Shown: in pieces, positions 25,045 to 33,133 of the stretch
Layout: each line of letters opens with the position of its first letter
Numbering within the stretch: position 1 is the first letter of the stretch
From: Geitlerinema sp. PCC 7407
Lineage (GTDB): Bacteria; Cyanobacteriota; Cyanobacteriia; PCC-7407
Assembly (NCBI RefSeq): GCF_000317045.1
Contig: NC_019703.1
Span: 1,724,501-1,788,500 of the forward strand
Length of the DNA stretch: 64,000 bases
Direction of reading: 5' to 3'
Made by a program: the position numbers and the translations under genes
The notes under the pieces: generated by a model
The model's database searches: none
Told to the model about the DNA's origin: nothing
The model's input: only the letters and a program-made list of their open reading frames with translations

Positions 25045-25866
25045 TTGAACTTGGACGATAACTATCAAACGTACGTAAACCGGGTGATTCGTTTAACCCT
25101 ACCCGAAACCTATCAATCTCAGCTCCAAAGCATTCAAACCTCTATTAAATTTAGGCCATCGGCTCCCGGCGAACCCAGGCTGCCTGCGGAGTTTCCAGGC
25201 TATACGATCGCGACGCCTCCCTACGGCGAGGATGGCGCATCGACGGATCTATACGAATCCCTAGTTCTGTGCCAAGAAACCCTGCTCAAGCAGCTGCCCG
25301 AGGGCTTGCTGACGCCGGTGCCGCCGAGTAGTTTGCACCTAACGCTGGCGGACCTGATCTGGGATGGAGACTATCGCAGCGCGATCGCAGATGATCCTGA
25401 CTTTGAGCGCAAGCTGCGCCAGTATGTGGCCCAGAGCTTCGAGCAGTATCGCCAGATGCAGCTGCGGGGCCAGGTGATTCGCTGGCAAGTGCTGGGCCTG
25501 CTGGTGATGCCGCGGGCGATCGCCGTCTGTCTGGCCCCCCGGGAAGAGACCTCCTACGAGTGGATCGTGCAGCTGCGGCGCCTGATCTACCAAAATCCCA
25601 GCCTGGTTGCCCTGGGCATCGAGCAGCAGTACCACTTCACCGGTCACATCACCCTGGGCTACTTTGGCGATGTGCCCTCTGCCCTAGAGCAAGGCTCACC
25701 GGAGGCAGCGGCCTTTGCCCATCCCCTGGCCGACGTCCTGACGCAGATCAATCAGCAGTGGCAGGAGCAGGCCAAGGAACTGCACATTCAGCGGGTGGAG
25801 CTGCGGAAGTTTGATGACATGACGCGCTACTATCGCGAACCCGATTGGCCGGTCCTGGAGTTTTGA
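25045..25866 (+). CDS. 2H-type phosphoesterase-like protein (DUF1868)
   Basis: A 273-residue protein with two HxTx motifs spaced as in 2H phosphoesterases: SSLHLTLADL (near residue 100) and TGHITLGYF (near residue 200). The family includes 2'-5' RNA ligases, cyclic phosphodiesterases and AKAP7-like proteins; DUF1868 members are unstudied. No ATG lies near the start; two TTG codons (25045 and 25051) are the candidates, and family N-termini (DDNYQTYVNRV) favour one of them. The cobH gene begins 1 base after the stop, so the three genes to 27732 are likely one transcript. A link to cobalamin synthesis is not evident. Confidence 0.8.
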   Translation: MNLDDNYQTYVNRVIRLTLPETYQSQLQSIQTSIKFRPSAPGEPRLPAEFPGYTIATPPYGEDGASTDLYESLVLCQETLLKQLPEGLLTPVPPSSLHLTLADLIWDGDYRSAIADDPDFERKLRQYVAQSFEQYRQMQLRGQVIRWQVLGLLVMPRAIAVCLAPREETSYEWIVQLRRLIYQNPSLVALGIEQQYHFTGHITLGYFGDVPSALEQGSPEAAAFAHPLADVLTQINQQWQEQAKELHIQRVELRKFDDMTRYYREPDWPVLEF

Positions 25867-25867
25867 C

Positions 25868-26485
25868 ATGGCCTGGGCGCCCCATCCGATTTTGTTAGAA
25901 AGCTTTGCGACGATCGATCGCGAAATTGGGGAGCACACGCTGTCCCCAGAGGAGTACGCGATCGCGCGTCGGGTGATTCACAGTACGGCGGATTTTGAGT
26001 TTAAAGATCTGCTGCGCTTTAGCCCCAGGGCGATCGCGATCGCCCTGGAGGCGCTGGCGGCTGGCACCCCGATCATTACAGACGTGACCATGGTGCGCCA
26101 AGGCATCGCCACCATGGTGGGGCAAACCTTCCAAAACCCCCTGATCTGCGCGGTGGAGGAAGCCACGGAGGCGCTGCCAGGCCGCACCCGCACAGAAACG
26201 GGCCTGCTGCGCTGTCTAGAGCGCTTTCCCCAAGGCATCTATGTGATCGGCAATGCGCCGACGGCCCTGCTGGCCCTCTGTGACTCTCTGCCGACGGCCC
26301 CCGTTGCCCCCGCCCTGGTGATTGGGGCGCCGGTTGGCTTTGTGGCGGTGGTGGAGTCCAAGGCGGCTTTGGCCCAGCAGGGGGTGCCGCAGATTCGGGT
26401 GGAGGGCCGCAAGGGAGGATCGCCAGCGGCAGCGGCCATCGTGAATGCGCTGCTGGTGCTGGCCTGGGAGCGGCGATCGCCATGA
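25868..26485 (+). CDS. cobH: Precorrin-8X methylmutase
   Basis: A 205-residue enzyme that moves the C-11 methyl group to C-12, converting precorrin-8X to hydrogenobyrinate in corrin-ring synthesis. RRVIHSTADFEF contains the catalytic His38. TPIITDVTMVRQGI, RTETGLLR and VIGAPVGFVAVVESK are family blocks. Its stop overlaps the cobL start by 4 bases (ATGA). Length is normal. Other cobalamin genes are not in the window. Confidence 0.95.
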   Translation: MAWAPHPILLESFATIDREIGEHTLSPEEYAIARRVIHSTADFEFKDLLRFSPRAIAIALEALAAGTPIITDVTMVRQGIATMVGQTFQNPLICAVEEATEALPGRTRTETGLLRCLERFPQGIYVIGNAPTALLALCDSLPTAPVAPALVIGAPVGFVAVVESKAALAQQGVPQIRVEGRKGGSPAAAAIVNALLVLAWERRSP

Positions 26486-27732
26486 TGCCGGTGCAGGTTG
26501 TGGGCCTCGGGCTAGACGGTGCCCAGGGGCTCTCTCCGGTGCTGCAAAGCCTGGTGGCGAGCGCCAAGCTGCTGGTGGGGAGCGATCGCCATCTGGCCTA
26601 CTTTCCCGATCATCCGGCTGAGCGCCTCAGTCTCAGCGACTTTCACAGCGCCCTGGCGGCCATTGTCCGGGCTGCCGAGGCCGGGGTGTCGCCGATTGTG
26701 GTGCTCACGTCGGGCGATCCGCTCTTTTTTGGCTTTGGCCGCGTCCTGCTGAGCCATCTGTCCCCTGAGCAGGTGGCGTTTCATCCCCAGGTCAGCTCCA
26801 TGCAGCTGGCCTTTAGCCGGATCAAGGTGCCCTGGCAGGATGCCCGCCTAGTCAGCGTCCACGGGCGATCGCTGGAGGCGCTGACCCAGGCCCTCCAGCA
26901 GGGAGCAGAGAAGCTGGCGGTTCTGACAGATCCGACGAATAGCCCAGGGGCGATCGCCCGTCTGCTCACCTCCTTGGATCTGCCCTGGCAATACGATCTG
27001 TGGGTGGCCGAGAGCCTCGGCGGCGAAGATGAACGAGTGCAGCAGTGGCCTTTGGCAGCGGCTCAGCAAACGACCTTTGCACCGCTGAATGTGGTGATCT
27101 TGCTGCGCCAGACCCAGGCCCCAGTTTTGCCGACGGCGCTGCCCCTGCTGGGAATCCCGGATGTCTATTTCGCCAGCTTTGCCGATCGCCCGGGCCTGAT
27201 GACCAAGCGAGAAGTGCGCGTCCTGGCCTTGGGAGAACTGGCGCTACCGGCGGACACGATCTGGGATGTCGGCGCGGGGACGGGCTCAGTGGCCATCGAA
27301 ATGGCGCGTTTGGGACCCGCCAGTCAGATCTACGCCATCGAAAAAACGGCGGCGGGCGTTGCGCTGATTGAGGACAATGCGCGCCGATTCGCGACGCCCC
27401 AAGTCCGGGCGATCGCGGGGCGCGCGCCCGAGGCCCTGGAGGGCTTGCCCGATCCGGACCGCGTGTTTATCGGCGGAAGCGGGGGGCAGCTCCAGCCCAT
27501 CCTGTCGGTCTGTCGCGATCGCCTGCGTCCCGGTGGGCGCGTGGTGCTGGCCCTGGCCACCCTCGAACATCTGGCTGAGGTCAGCGCCTGGAGCCGAGAG
27601 CAGGGCTGGCATCAGCGCTGTTTGCAGGTGCAGCTGGCTCGCTCCACGGCGATCGCCTCCCTGACGCGCTTCACCCCCCTCAACCCCATCACCCTGGTCA
27701 CCCTCACAAGGTCCGAGCCCTCTCCCCTCTGA
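26482..27732 (+). CDS. cobL: Precorrin-6Y C5,15-methyltransferase (decarboxylating), CbiE-CbiT fusion
   Basis: A 416-residue bifunctional enzyme. Residues 1-205 are the CbiE-type tetrapyrrole methylase (VQVVGLGLDGAQGL at the start, LTSGDPLFFGFG in the middle). Residues 220-410 are the CbiT-type methyltransferase, with IWDVGAGTGSVAIEMARLG as motif I. It methylates C5 and C15 and removes the acetate carboxyl at C12. The fusion is the standard arrangement in the CobL branch. Translation is coupled to cobH by overlap. Confidence 0.95.
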   Translation: MMPVQVVGLGLDGAQGLSPVLQSLVASAKLLVGSDRHLAYFPDHPAERLSLSDFHSALAAIVRAAEAGVSPIVVLTSGDPLFFGFGRVLLSHLSPEQVAFHPQVSSMQLAFSRIKVPWQDARLVSVHGRSLEALTQALQQGAEKLAVLTDPTNSPGAIARLLTSLDLPWQYDLWVAESLGGEDERVQQWPLAAAQQTTFAPLNVVILLRQTQAPVLPTALPLLGIPDVYFASFADRPGLMTKREVRVLALGELALPADTIWDVGAGTGSVAIEMARLGPASQIYAIEKTAAGVALIEDNARRFATPQVRAIAGRAPEALEGLPDPDRVFIGGSGGQLQPILSVCRDRLRPGGRVVLALATLEHLAEVSAWSREQGWHQRCLQVQLARSTAIASLTRFTPLNPITLVTLTRSEPSPL

Positions 27733-27762
27733 CCAACGCTTAGCAGGTTCCGGCCAAAACGC

Positions 27763-27794
27763 GATGGCCCGCCTCAACAACGAAGCGGGCCATC
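27763..27794. terminator. Bidirectional hairpin between cobL and CPBP gene
   Basis: GATGGCCCGC (27763-27772) and GCGGGCCATC (27785-27794) are perfect 10-bp complements around a 12-base loop, located between two convergent genes. No clear T-tract on either side. Confidence 0.55.
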
Positions 27795-27851
27795 TCAGCG
27801 CTAGATCTTGAAACTGTCATGGTCAGGGCTCTAGAGCATTCAACAGAGCTC

Positions 27852-28727
27852 TTAAAACAAAAAATCTGATAGACCAAGCCGCCAAATCACAGCGCCGGTC
27901 CCCGCCAAAAACAGCAGCCCGGTTGCCCCGGCCAAGGGCTTGTTGCCCAGGCCCGTCAGCCACGGAGAAACTCGGTCTGTGTAGTGGATGCACTGGAGCG
28001 TGTCCAGCGTGGCCATGGCCCAAATCCATCCTGCGTGCAGGCCGATCGCCAAGCCCAGATTGCCGCCGTTGGCCCAGCGCGCCACCACCAAAATCATGCC
28101 CATGAGCCACAGCCCGGGCACCTGCGGTCCGGTTTCGCGCCAGGGGTCCCACACCAGGTGGAGCACCGCAAAAATCAGACTGGCGATCGCCGCCGACAGC
28201 CAAAACCCATAGTCCGTCTGGAGCTGGTTTAGCAGAAAGCCCCGGAAGATGGCCTCTTCCGTCAAGCTGACCCAGCTTCCCAGCACCAGCGTCGGCAAAA
28301 CGACGCTCGCCAGCGCCCGCCCCAGGCTGGGTCCGTCTGGCTGCCACTGCCACCCGATCCAGCCCAGCGATCGCTGCACGCCAAATAAAACCCCAATGCC
28401 CAGCGCACCCAATCCCAAGCCAAGACCCGCTGACCCAAGGGTCTGGTAGTTCCAGAGAAGGCCCAGGTCAGCCCACGTGCTGCCCTCTACTTGCTGAGCG
28501 CCATAGAGCACGAGGGGAGCCAGGAGATACAGGGACGCAACCAGCGACAGCTTCTGGTGGGGTGCCAGGGGAGTACCCCATTGCCACTGCAAGCGCGCCG
28601 CCAGCGGAAATGCGATCGGGAGCCAGAGAGCAACCCAAGCAGCAAAAAAGAGGCTGATACGGGCGATCGCCGGAGCCGCCAAAAAAGACGTCTCTAAAAG
28701 CTCAAGCCATCGATCAAAACGAGCCAT
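27852..28727 (-). CDS. CPBP-family intramembrane metalloprotease
   Basis: A 291-residue polytopic membrane protein. TEEAIFRGFLL holds E157, E158 and R162 (the EExxxR motif), IFAVLHLVWDP gives the second motif's histidine, and IGLHAGWIWAM gives the third. This is the complete CPBP (CAAX protease and bacteriocin-processing) signature. Bacterial members have been tied to bacteriocin immunity and protein maturation, but most cyanobacterial copies are uncharacterised. The frame starts at 28742; the methionine at 28727 (MARFDRWLEL) is the more likely N-terminus. Seven or eight hydrophobic segments. Confidence 0.88.
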   Translation of the reverse strand: MARFDRWLELLETSFLAAPAIARISLFFAAWVALWLPIAFPLAARLQWQWGTPLAPHQKLSLVASLYLLAPLVLYGAQQVEGSTWADLGLLWNYQTLGSAGLGLGLGALGIGVLFGVQRSLGWIGWQWQPDGPSLGRALASVVLPTLVLGSWVSLTEEAIFRGFLLNQLQTDYGFWLSAAIASLIFAVLHLVWDPWRETGPQVPGLWLMGMILVVARWANGGNLGLAIGLHAGWIWAMATLDTLQCIHYTDRVSPWLTGLGNKPLAGATGLLFLAGTGAVIWRLGLSDFLF

Positions 28728-28898
28728 GAAGTGGAGGAGCAAACATCAACCCCGAAGTAGTGCTCTAAAGCACATTTCCTCAAGGTAACTACTGCCAAAC
28801 GAACGCCTTACCTATCAAGGAAAGAATACAAAACATCAGCAAAAATTAATTTGCTGTGTCTTGTAACCTGACTTCCAAAGCGAAACAATTGGCTAAGT

Positions 28899-29309
28899 TT
28901 ATTCGTCTTCAGAGTCGTCATAACCCCCGAAATCATCTTGGCTACTATCCACCTGCTTGAGGTGAATATGCTTGTAGCCCAGCTTGATTTCAAACTCATC
29001 CCCAGGCTTGAGACCCATGGCCTGAGTGTAGGTCGCACCGATGACAATCTGACCATTTTTGTGGACGCTGACTCGGTAGGTCGGTTCACGGCCCCGACCA
29101 TCCTTGGTGCCTTCTGGGCTCAGAGGAATGCCCCGAGCCGCCAGCAGAGCGTCATAAAAATCTGTCAGATTGACGCGAGTTTGGCTGTTCTTAGTAGTGG
29201 TGTAGTATCCACAGCGCTTAGCAGTTTCTCGACGCGGTAAGTGCGACAGTTCTTTTACTTTTTGAAGCAGCGCTTTACCCGTTAGCGGAGTTGTTGCGGT
29301 TTCTGTCAT
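28899..29309 (-). CDS. cyAbrB-type transcriptional regulator
   Basis: A 136-residue protein of the cyanobacterial AbrB-like family. LTGKALLQKVKELSHLPRRE and AKRCGYYT at the N-terminus, and QIVIGATYTQAMGLKPGDEF in the C-terminal swapped-hairpin AbrB domain (about residues 77-125), are near-diagnostic. In Synechocystis the two paralogues influence nitrogen uptake, carbon metabolism and hydrogenase genes; which of the two this represents is not decidable. The C-terminal tail is very acidic (DDFGGYDDSEDE). The upstream region is AT-rich and probably a strong promoter. A regulatory link to the urt genes 6 kb away is possible but unshown. Confidence 0.9.
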   Translation of the reverse strand: MTETATTPLTGKALLQKVKELSHLPRRETAKRCGYYTTTKNSQTRVNLTDFYDALLAARGIPLSPEGTKDGRGREPTYRVSVHKNGQIVIGATYTQAMGLKPGDEFEIKLGYKHIHLKQVDSSQDDFGGYDDSEDE

Positions 29310-30041
29310 CGTCTCTAGAGTTTCGTCAAGCTTTTCGAGCTTAGTATATGCCTAAACTTGAAGATCGGCTTTATAAAATATATCTCTAAAATTCTCTTTC
29401 GTGCCAATGTTTCTCGAAAAAGTTTTAGAGTTTGCCTAATTTTATCTATATAGAAAGTTTTATATTAGCTAAAGTCTTCCTCAACACGTCTCTTTATTAG
29501 CGCGATCAGCCTAATTTTTATCCGGGGGAATAGCCCGAATCAAGACGTGTAGCTCCGATACTTTACACTATTTCCTTGCTTTGTCAACCAAAATTTATGG
29601 CCTGATCTCAGGAAAGTCAAAAGAAGCGTACTGAGAAAGAACGGTAAAAACTTCAACAAAATTGAAGGGCGATCGCTGGCGGACATTCTGATTTAGTTCG
29701 CGTTCCTCTTGAGGAGAAATTGACAGATTTAGACCAAAGCCACCCTTGAATGCTCGGCGTTCCGAAGGTGCTAGAGCGGGAGATGCCACAGCTTAGGCGA
29801 TTCTCACAGCAGTTTACGCCCTAAGGGCGATCGCCGCTGAAACCCCTGTGGCAATGTCAGGAATCAACCAATTTTGGTCCATTCCTTATGAGAAAAAGCG
29901 GCGAATTCCTGACGACCTACCTGAAACAGTTCTGAAATTCTCTTGATCCCCAAAAGTCACCGACTACACTAGAGGCATTACCAACCAGACCGCAGAAATT
30001 TGTCTTCCCAACGGCTCGCTTCAAGGTAGTGGTTTCTTCCT
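29310..30041. other. AT-rich divergent region cyAbrB / sdhB
   Basis: 732 bases. The first 280 are strongly AT-rich (around TATATAGAAAGTTTTATATT, 29445-29465), consistent with the cyAbrB promoter and a long leader. A GTG-started 64-residue minus-strand frame (29595-29789) is possible but unsupported. The sdhB promoter candidate is at 29943-29970. Confidence 0.5.
29943..29970 (+). promoter_or_regulatory. Sigma-70 type promoter candidate for sdhB
   Basis: TTGATC (29943-29948), a 16-base spacer, and TACACT (29965-29970), giving a leader of about 65 bases before the sdhB ATG at 30042. Confidence 0.4.
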
Positions 30042-31049
30042 ATGGAAGTTCTCTTCAAGATCGTTCGCCAAAGCCAAAACTCCGCGCCTCAAATTCAGAC
30101 CTATTCCCTCGATGTCGATCCGGGCAACACAATTTTGGATTGCCTTAACCGGATCAAGTGGGAACTAGATGGTACTTTGGCCTTCCGCAAGAACTGCCGG
30201 AATACGATCTGCGGTAGCTGCGGCATGCGGATCAACGGTCGGTCGGCGCTGGCCTGCAAAGAAAGCGTGAGGAGCGAACTCGATCGCCTGTCCCACGGGG
30301 CTTCTGGGGCTGCGGCTCCGACTATCACGATCGCCCCCATGGGCAACGCCCCCGTGATCAAAGACTTGGTGGTGAATATGAGTGGTTTCTGGCAGGGCCT
30401 CCAGGCGATCGACCCCTATGTCAGTACCGAGGCGCGCCGGGTTCCGGAGCGCGAATTTTTGCAGACGCCCCAGGAGCGCGATCAGCTCAATCAAACGGGT
30501 AACTGTATTCTCTGCGGAATTTGTTATTCCGAGTGCAATGCGCGGGAAGTGAACCCGGAGTTTGTGGGGCCTCACGCGCTGGCGAAGGCTCACCGGATGG
30601 TGGCAGACTCTCGGGATGACCAGACCGAAGAGCGCCTGGAGCACTACAACCAGGGAACAGCGGGGGTTTGGGGCTGTACACGCTGCTACTACTGCAACAG
30701 CGTCTGTCCGATGGACGTGGCGCCGATGGAGCAAATCAGCAAGCTCAAGCAGGAAATTTTGGCGCGCAAGGATGATCAGGCGAGTCGCCCGGTCCGCCAC
30801 CGCAAGGTGCTGGTGTCGCTGGTGAAGGAGGGGGGCTGGATTGATGAGCGGCGCTTTGGGGTGCAGGTGGTGGGCAACTCGTTTCGGGATTTGCGGGGGC
30901 TGGCTAGCTTGGGGCCACTGGGCCTGAGGATGCTGGCCCATGGCAAGTTTCCGCTGAGCTTTGAGCCGTCCCAGGGGGTCAAAACGGTGCGATCGCTCAT
31001 TGAATCGGTTCAGGCCCAGCCGCTAAACTCAAAAGAGGGGCCGTCGTAG
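30042..31049 (+). CDS. sdhB: Succinate dehydrogenase/fumarate reductase iron-sulfur subunit
   Basis: A 335-residue SdhB. The [2Fe-2S] ligands are C52, C57, C60 and C72 (CRNTICGSC through ALAC). [11 protein letters not shown] and [13 protein letters not shown] supply the ligands of the [4Fe-4S] and [3Fe-4S] or second [4Fe-4S] centres. The C-terminal extension of about 90 residues beyond E. coli SdhB is usual for cyanobacteria. It carries electrons from the flavoprotein SdhA to plastoquinone in the thylakoid membrane. sdhA is not adjacent, as is common in cyanobacteria. The hlip gene follows 34 bases later. Confidence 0.95.
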   Translation: MEVLFKIVRQSQNSAPQIQTYSLDVDPGNTILDCLNRIKWELDGTLAFRKNCRNTICGSCGMRINGRSALACKESVRSELDRLSHGASGAAAPTITIAPMGNAPVIKDLVVNMSGFWQGLQAIDPYVSTEARRVPEREFLQTPQERDQLNQTGNCILCGICYSECNAREVNPEFVGPHALAKAHRMVADSRDDQTEERLEHYNQGTAGVWGCTRCYYCNSVCPMDVAPMEQISKLKQEILARKDDQASRPVRHRKVLVSLVKEGGWIDERRFGVQVVGNSFRDLRGLASLGPLGLRMLAHGKFPLSFEPSQGVKTVRSLIESVQAQPLNSKEGPS

Positions 31050-31083
31050 ACGCCCCAATGGTTATTTTGGGAGTACTGAAGCG

Positions 31084-31269
31084 ATGTCCACTGCACCTGA
31101 GCAAGCGCCACAAACTGGAGAGACGCCACCGGCTCAAGAACCGGCGTTTGGGTGGACGCCCTACGCAGAAATTATCAATGGCCGCTTTGCCATGATTGGC
31201 TTTGTGCTGTTGCTGGTGCTCGAGTGGGTGACCCACCAGGATATTTTCACCTGGCTGGGTTTGCGCTGA
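31084..31269 (+). CDS. High-light-inducible (CAB/ELIP/HLIP) protein
   Basis: A 61-residue single-helix protein. [12 protein letters not shown] (29-40) is the chlorophyll-binding motif ExxNGRxAMxGF, followed by the rest of the transmembrane helix ([11 protein letters not shown]). Such proteins bind chlorophyll and carotenoid, and protect photosystem II assembly intermediates and chlorophyll synthesis under stress. The N-terminal 22 residues are Pro/Gln/Glu-rich and stromal. It follows sdhB on the same strand and is followed by a strong hairpin at 31326-31359. Confidence 0.93.
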   Translation: MSTAPEQAPQTGETPPAQEPAFGWTPYAEIINGRFAMIGFVLLLVLEWVTHQDIFTWLGLR

Positions 31270-31325
31270 ATTCGCTGCTCGCGATCTGAGGCTCTAGCTG
31301 ATCTAAAGATCCAGGCAAAATAGGC

Positions 31326-31359
31326 AAAAGGCTGACGTCTACTCTGACATCAGCCTTTT
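31326..31359. terminator. Hairpin between hlip and ycf66
   Basis: AAAAGGCTGA (31326-31335) and TCAGCCTTTT (31350-31359) form a perfect 10-bp stem around a 14-base loop. The A-start and T-end make it a plausible terminator for both convergent transcripts. Confidence 0.7.
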
Positions 31360-31390
31360 GTTGTGGGTTAGGGGCGATCGCCGCCTTTAC

Positions 31391-32173
31391 TTAGTATTCA
31401 AATTTATCGTTGGTGCCGTCGTCGTCTTCGCTGGCGCGGCTGACGGGCCGATAGTCCACATAGTCCGAGCCGCCTGAGTTCGTTTCGGGCGATCGCGGCT
31501 CGCCGTAGTCCTCAGAAGAGCGCGATCGACGCGGGGGCCGAGCAGGAGGAGAGTTGCGGCTGCTGGATCGGCTGGTCAGGCTGCGCTGACTGCGAGAGGG
31601 CCGAGGCTCATCATCCACCTCTTCGTCCCACTCTTCGGGAGCGGCCGGGCGCTCGTCTAGGCGAGGGCGGCGACGGCTCGTTGGGCGTGAGGCTGACCGA
31701 GAGGTCGCTGGACCCAGGCGATCGCTGGCAGGACGCCGACGAGGAGCTTCATCCTCATAGTCCTCATCCCACCCCCGAGATCCGCGGATGCGACGCGCAG
31801 GGGGCTGATCGTCCAACGGACTCAAGTCATTGTCCAGTTCTGCCCGGTATACCCGACTGACAGGTCGCTCGTCATCCACGATGGGTGTGTTGCGTTTCGC
31901 CTGCTCTGCGGTTACGCTCCGCAGGCGCACACTTTCAAAGGCAAAGAAAATTGCCGAACCCCCCAGCAGAATTTGGCCAAACTGCATGATGGGGTCAAAG
32001 CGCCAGCCTTGAAAGAAGAAGATTGCGCCGCTCAAAAGCGCAACGGCAGCAAAAAAAATGTCGTAGTCACGGGCGAGTTCAGGCCGCACGGTGCGAACGG
32101 CGTACAGGGCAGCGCCGCCGATCACCAGTGCAATACCGACAATACTCGCCAGATTGAGATTGAAGTTGACCAT
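31391..32173 (-). CDS. ycf66: Ycf66-family protein
   Basis: A 260-residue protein. Residues 1-85 match Ycf66: NLASIVGIALVIGGAALYAV, RPELARDYDIFFAAVALLSG, then FFQGWRFDPIMQFGQILLGG, with three hydrophobic segments. The rest is a long disordered tail rich in Arg, Ser, Asp and Pro, which varies in length between cyanobacteria. The family is shared with some plastids and its function is unknown. It ends 31 bases from the hairpin shared with hlip, and the psbX gene lies upstream on the same strand, separated by its own terminator. Confidence 0.9.
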   Translation of the reverse strand: MVNFNLNLASIVGIALVIGGAALYAVRTVRPELARDYDIFFAAVALLSGAIFFFQGWRFDPIMQFGQILLGGSAIFFAFESVRLRSVTAEQAKRNTPIVDDERPVSRVYRAELDNDLSPLDDQPPARRIRGSRGWDEDYEDEAPRRRPASDRLGPATSRSASRPTSRRRPRLDERPAAPEEWDEEVDDEPRPSRSQRSLTSRSSSRNSPPARPPRRSRSSEDYGEPRSPETNSGGSDYVDYRPVSRASEDDDGTNDKFEY

Positions 32174-32335
32174 CAGCCCTCTCCTTTGTCGGTTCTATCT
32201 TAGCGAGTTGGAGATGAAATCTCCACGCTTGCATGGTAGAGGTCTTGGGGTTGGGGACTCAAGCAAAGCGCGCAAAAATGAGTTTTGGATTCCCTTTTTT
32301 GCTGCGATCGGCCATGCTTGATCCCCAAAGATCAA

Positions 32336-32367
32336 AGCTCTGATGCTATGTACTCAGCACCAGAGCT
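32336..32367 (-). terminator. psbX terminator
   Basis: AGCTCTG (32336-32342) and CAGAGCT (32361-32367) are complementary, and TGCT/AGCA pair further inside. On the minus strand the stem is followed by TTTGATCTTTGG. It lies 86 bases after the psbX stop. Confidence 0.55.
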
Positions 32368-32453
32368 AGGCAATAGAAGCAGTCCTTACCAATCTTGATC
32401 TCAAAAGAAATTGTGCTGGCAGTTTTGCTTCCTGAATATAGTTCAAAAAAATC

Positions 32454-32573
32454 CTATGAACGCTGGATTTTATCTTTCTGGCTAATAAAGATCAGGCCAA
32501 CCGTGATGGGAACAACAACGATGACAAGGCCCAAAACTAGACTCCAGATAAAATTGGCCAGAGATGCGGTCAT
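32454..32573 (-). CDS. psbX: Photosystem II protein PsbX
   Basis: A 39-residue single-helix subunit of photosystem II. It begins [15 protein letters not shown], runs through a hydrophobic helix ([14 protein letters not shown]) and ends in SQKDKIQRS, which is the PsbX signature in both N-terminal SLANFxWSLVLG and C-terminal FISQKDKxxR parts. AAGGAA precedes the ATG at the right distance. PsbX lies at the periphery of PSII near cytochrome b559 and influences plastoquinone turnover. The gene is short enough to be missed by automatic callers. It ends with a stop at 32454-32456. Confidence 0.95.
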   Translation of the reverse strand: MTASLANFIWSLVLGLVIVVVPITVGLIFISQKDKIQRS

Positions 32574-32758
32574 TTTCCTTAAATCCTCTCTTAACACAAC
32601 AGCTGGTTTTGCCTGCTTCTTATTTTAATATCACCCGCGCCCCTCTCCTGACCAGCTAGAGCCTTCTTTGGGAGGAGTCTCGCGAGGGGGCGATCGCCGG
32701 GCGCTAGAATCAGAAACAGTCCCTTAAAGCATTTTCAGCGTTTTCTAAGCGTAATTCT

Positions 32759-33052
32759 ATGAATGCCGCAGTTGTCTCGACCTGGATTCTAGGCCCGCTC
32801 TTGGGTTTGATGATTTTCCTGTCTATCTTTCGAATTGTGCTGACTTGGTATCCGCAGGTCGAGCTCAACCGCTTTCCGTTCAATGTGGTGGCGTGGCCGA
32901 CAGAGCCCTTTTTAGGGCCTCTGCGCAAGCTTATTCCGCCCTTGGGCGGCGTCGATATTGCGCCGATTCTGTGGGTCGGAATCTTGAGCCTGGTGCGCGA
33001 GATCCTGCTGGGTCAGCAGGGGTTGCTGACCATGATGGCGCGCGTGCAGTAG
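32759..33052 (+). CDS. YggT/Ycf19-family membrane protein
   Basis: A 97-residue membrane protein. ILSIFRIVLTWYPQVELN-like sequence (here FLSIFRIVLTWYPQV) and NVVAWPTEPFLGPLRKLIPPLGGVD are the Ycf19 core, with two hydrophobic segments on either side. The family is linked to thylakoid or nucleoid organisation and to osmotic stress in different organisms. It diverges from psbX and is convergent with accC, from which it is separated by an 11-bp hairpin. Confidence 0.92.
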   Translation: MNAAVVSTWILGPLLGLMIFLSIFRIVLTWYPQVELNRFPFNVVAWPTEPFLGPLRKLIPPLGGVDIAPILWVGILSLVREILLGQQGLLTMMARVQ

Positions 33053-33102
33053 GGGCCTCGCTGCTAGAACGTTGCTCGAGGTTCTGGGCTGCGCAGCAAC
33101 CA

Positions 33103-33131
33103 GGCACCCACGGCACAAGCCCGTGGGTGCC
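33103..33131. terminator. Bidirectional terminator yggT / accC
   Basis: GGCACCCACGG (33103-33113) and CCGTGGGTGCC (33121-33131) are perfect 11-bp complements around a 7-base loop, exactly between two convergent genes and 2 bases from the accC stop. Confidence 0.65.
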
Positions 33132-33133
33132 AA

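Noticed and set aside
29595-29789. Minus-strand 64-codon frame starting with GTG
   Set aside because: No ribosome-binding site or family resemblance; kept only as a remark in the intergenic entry.
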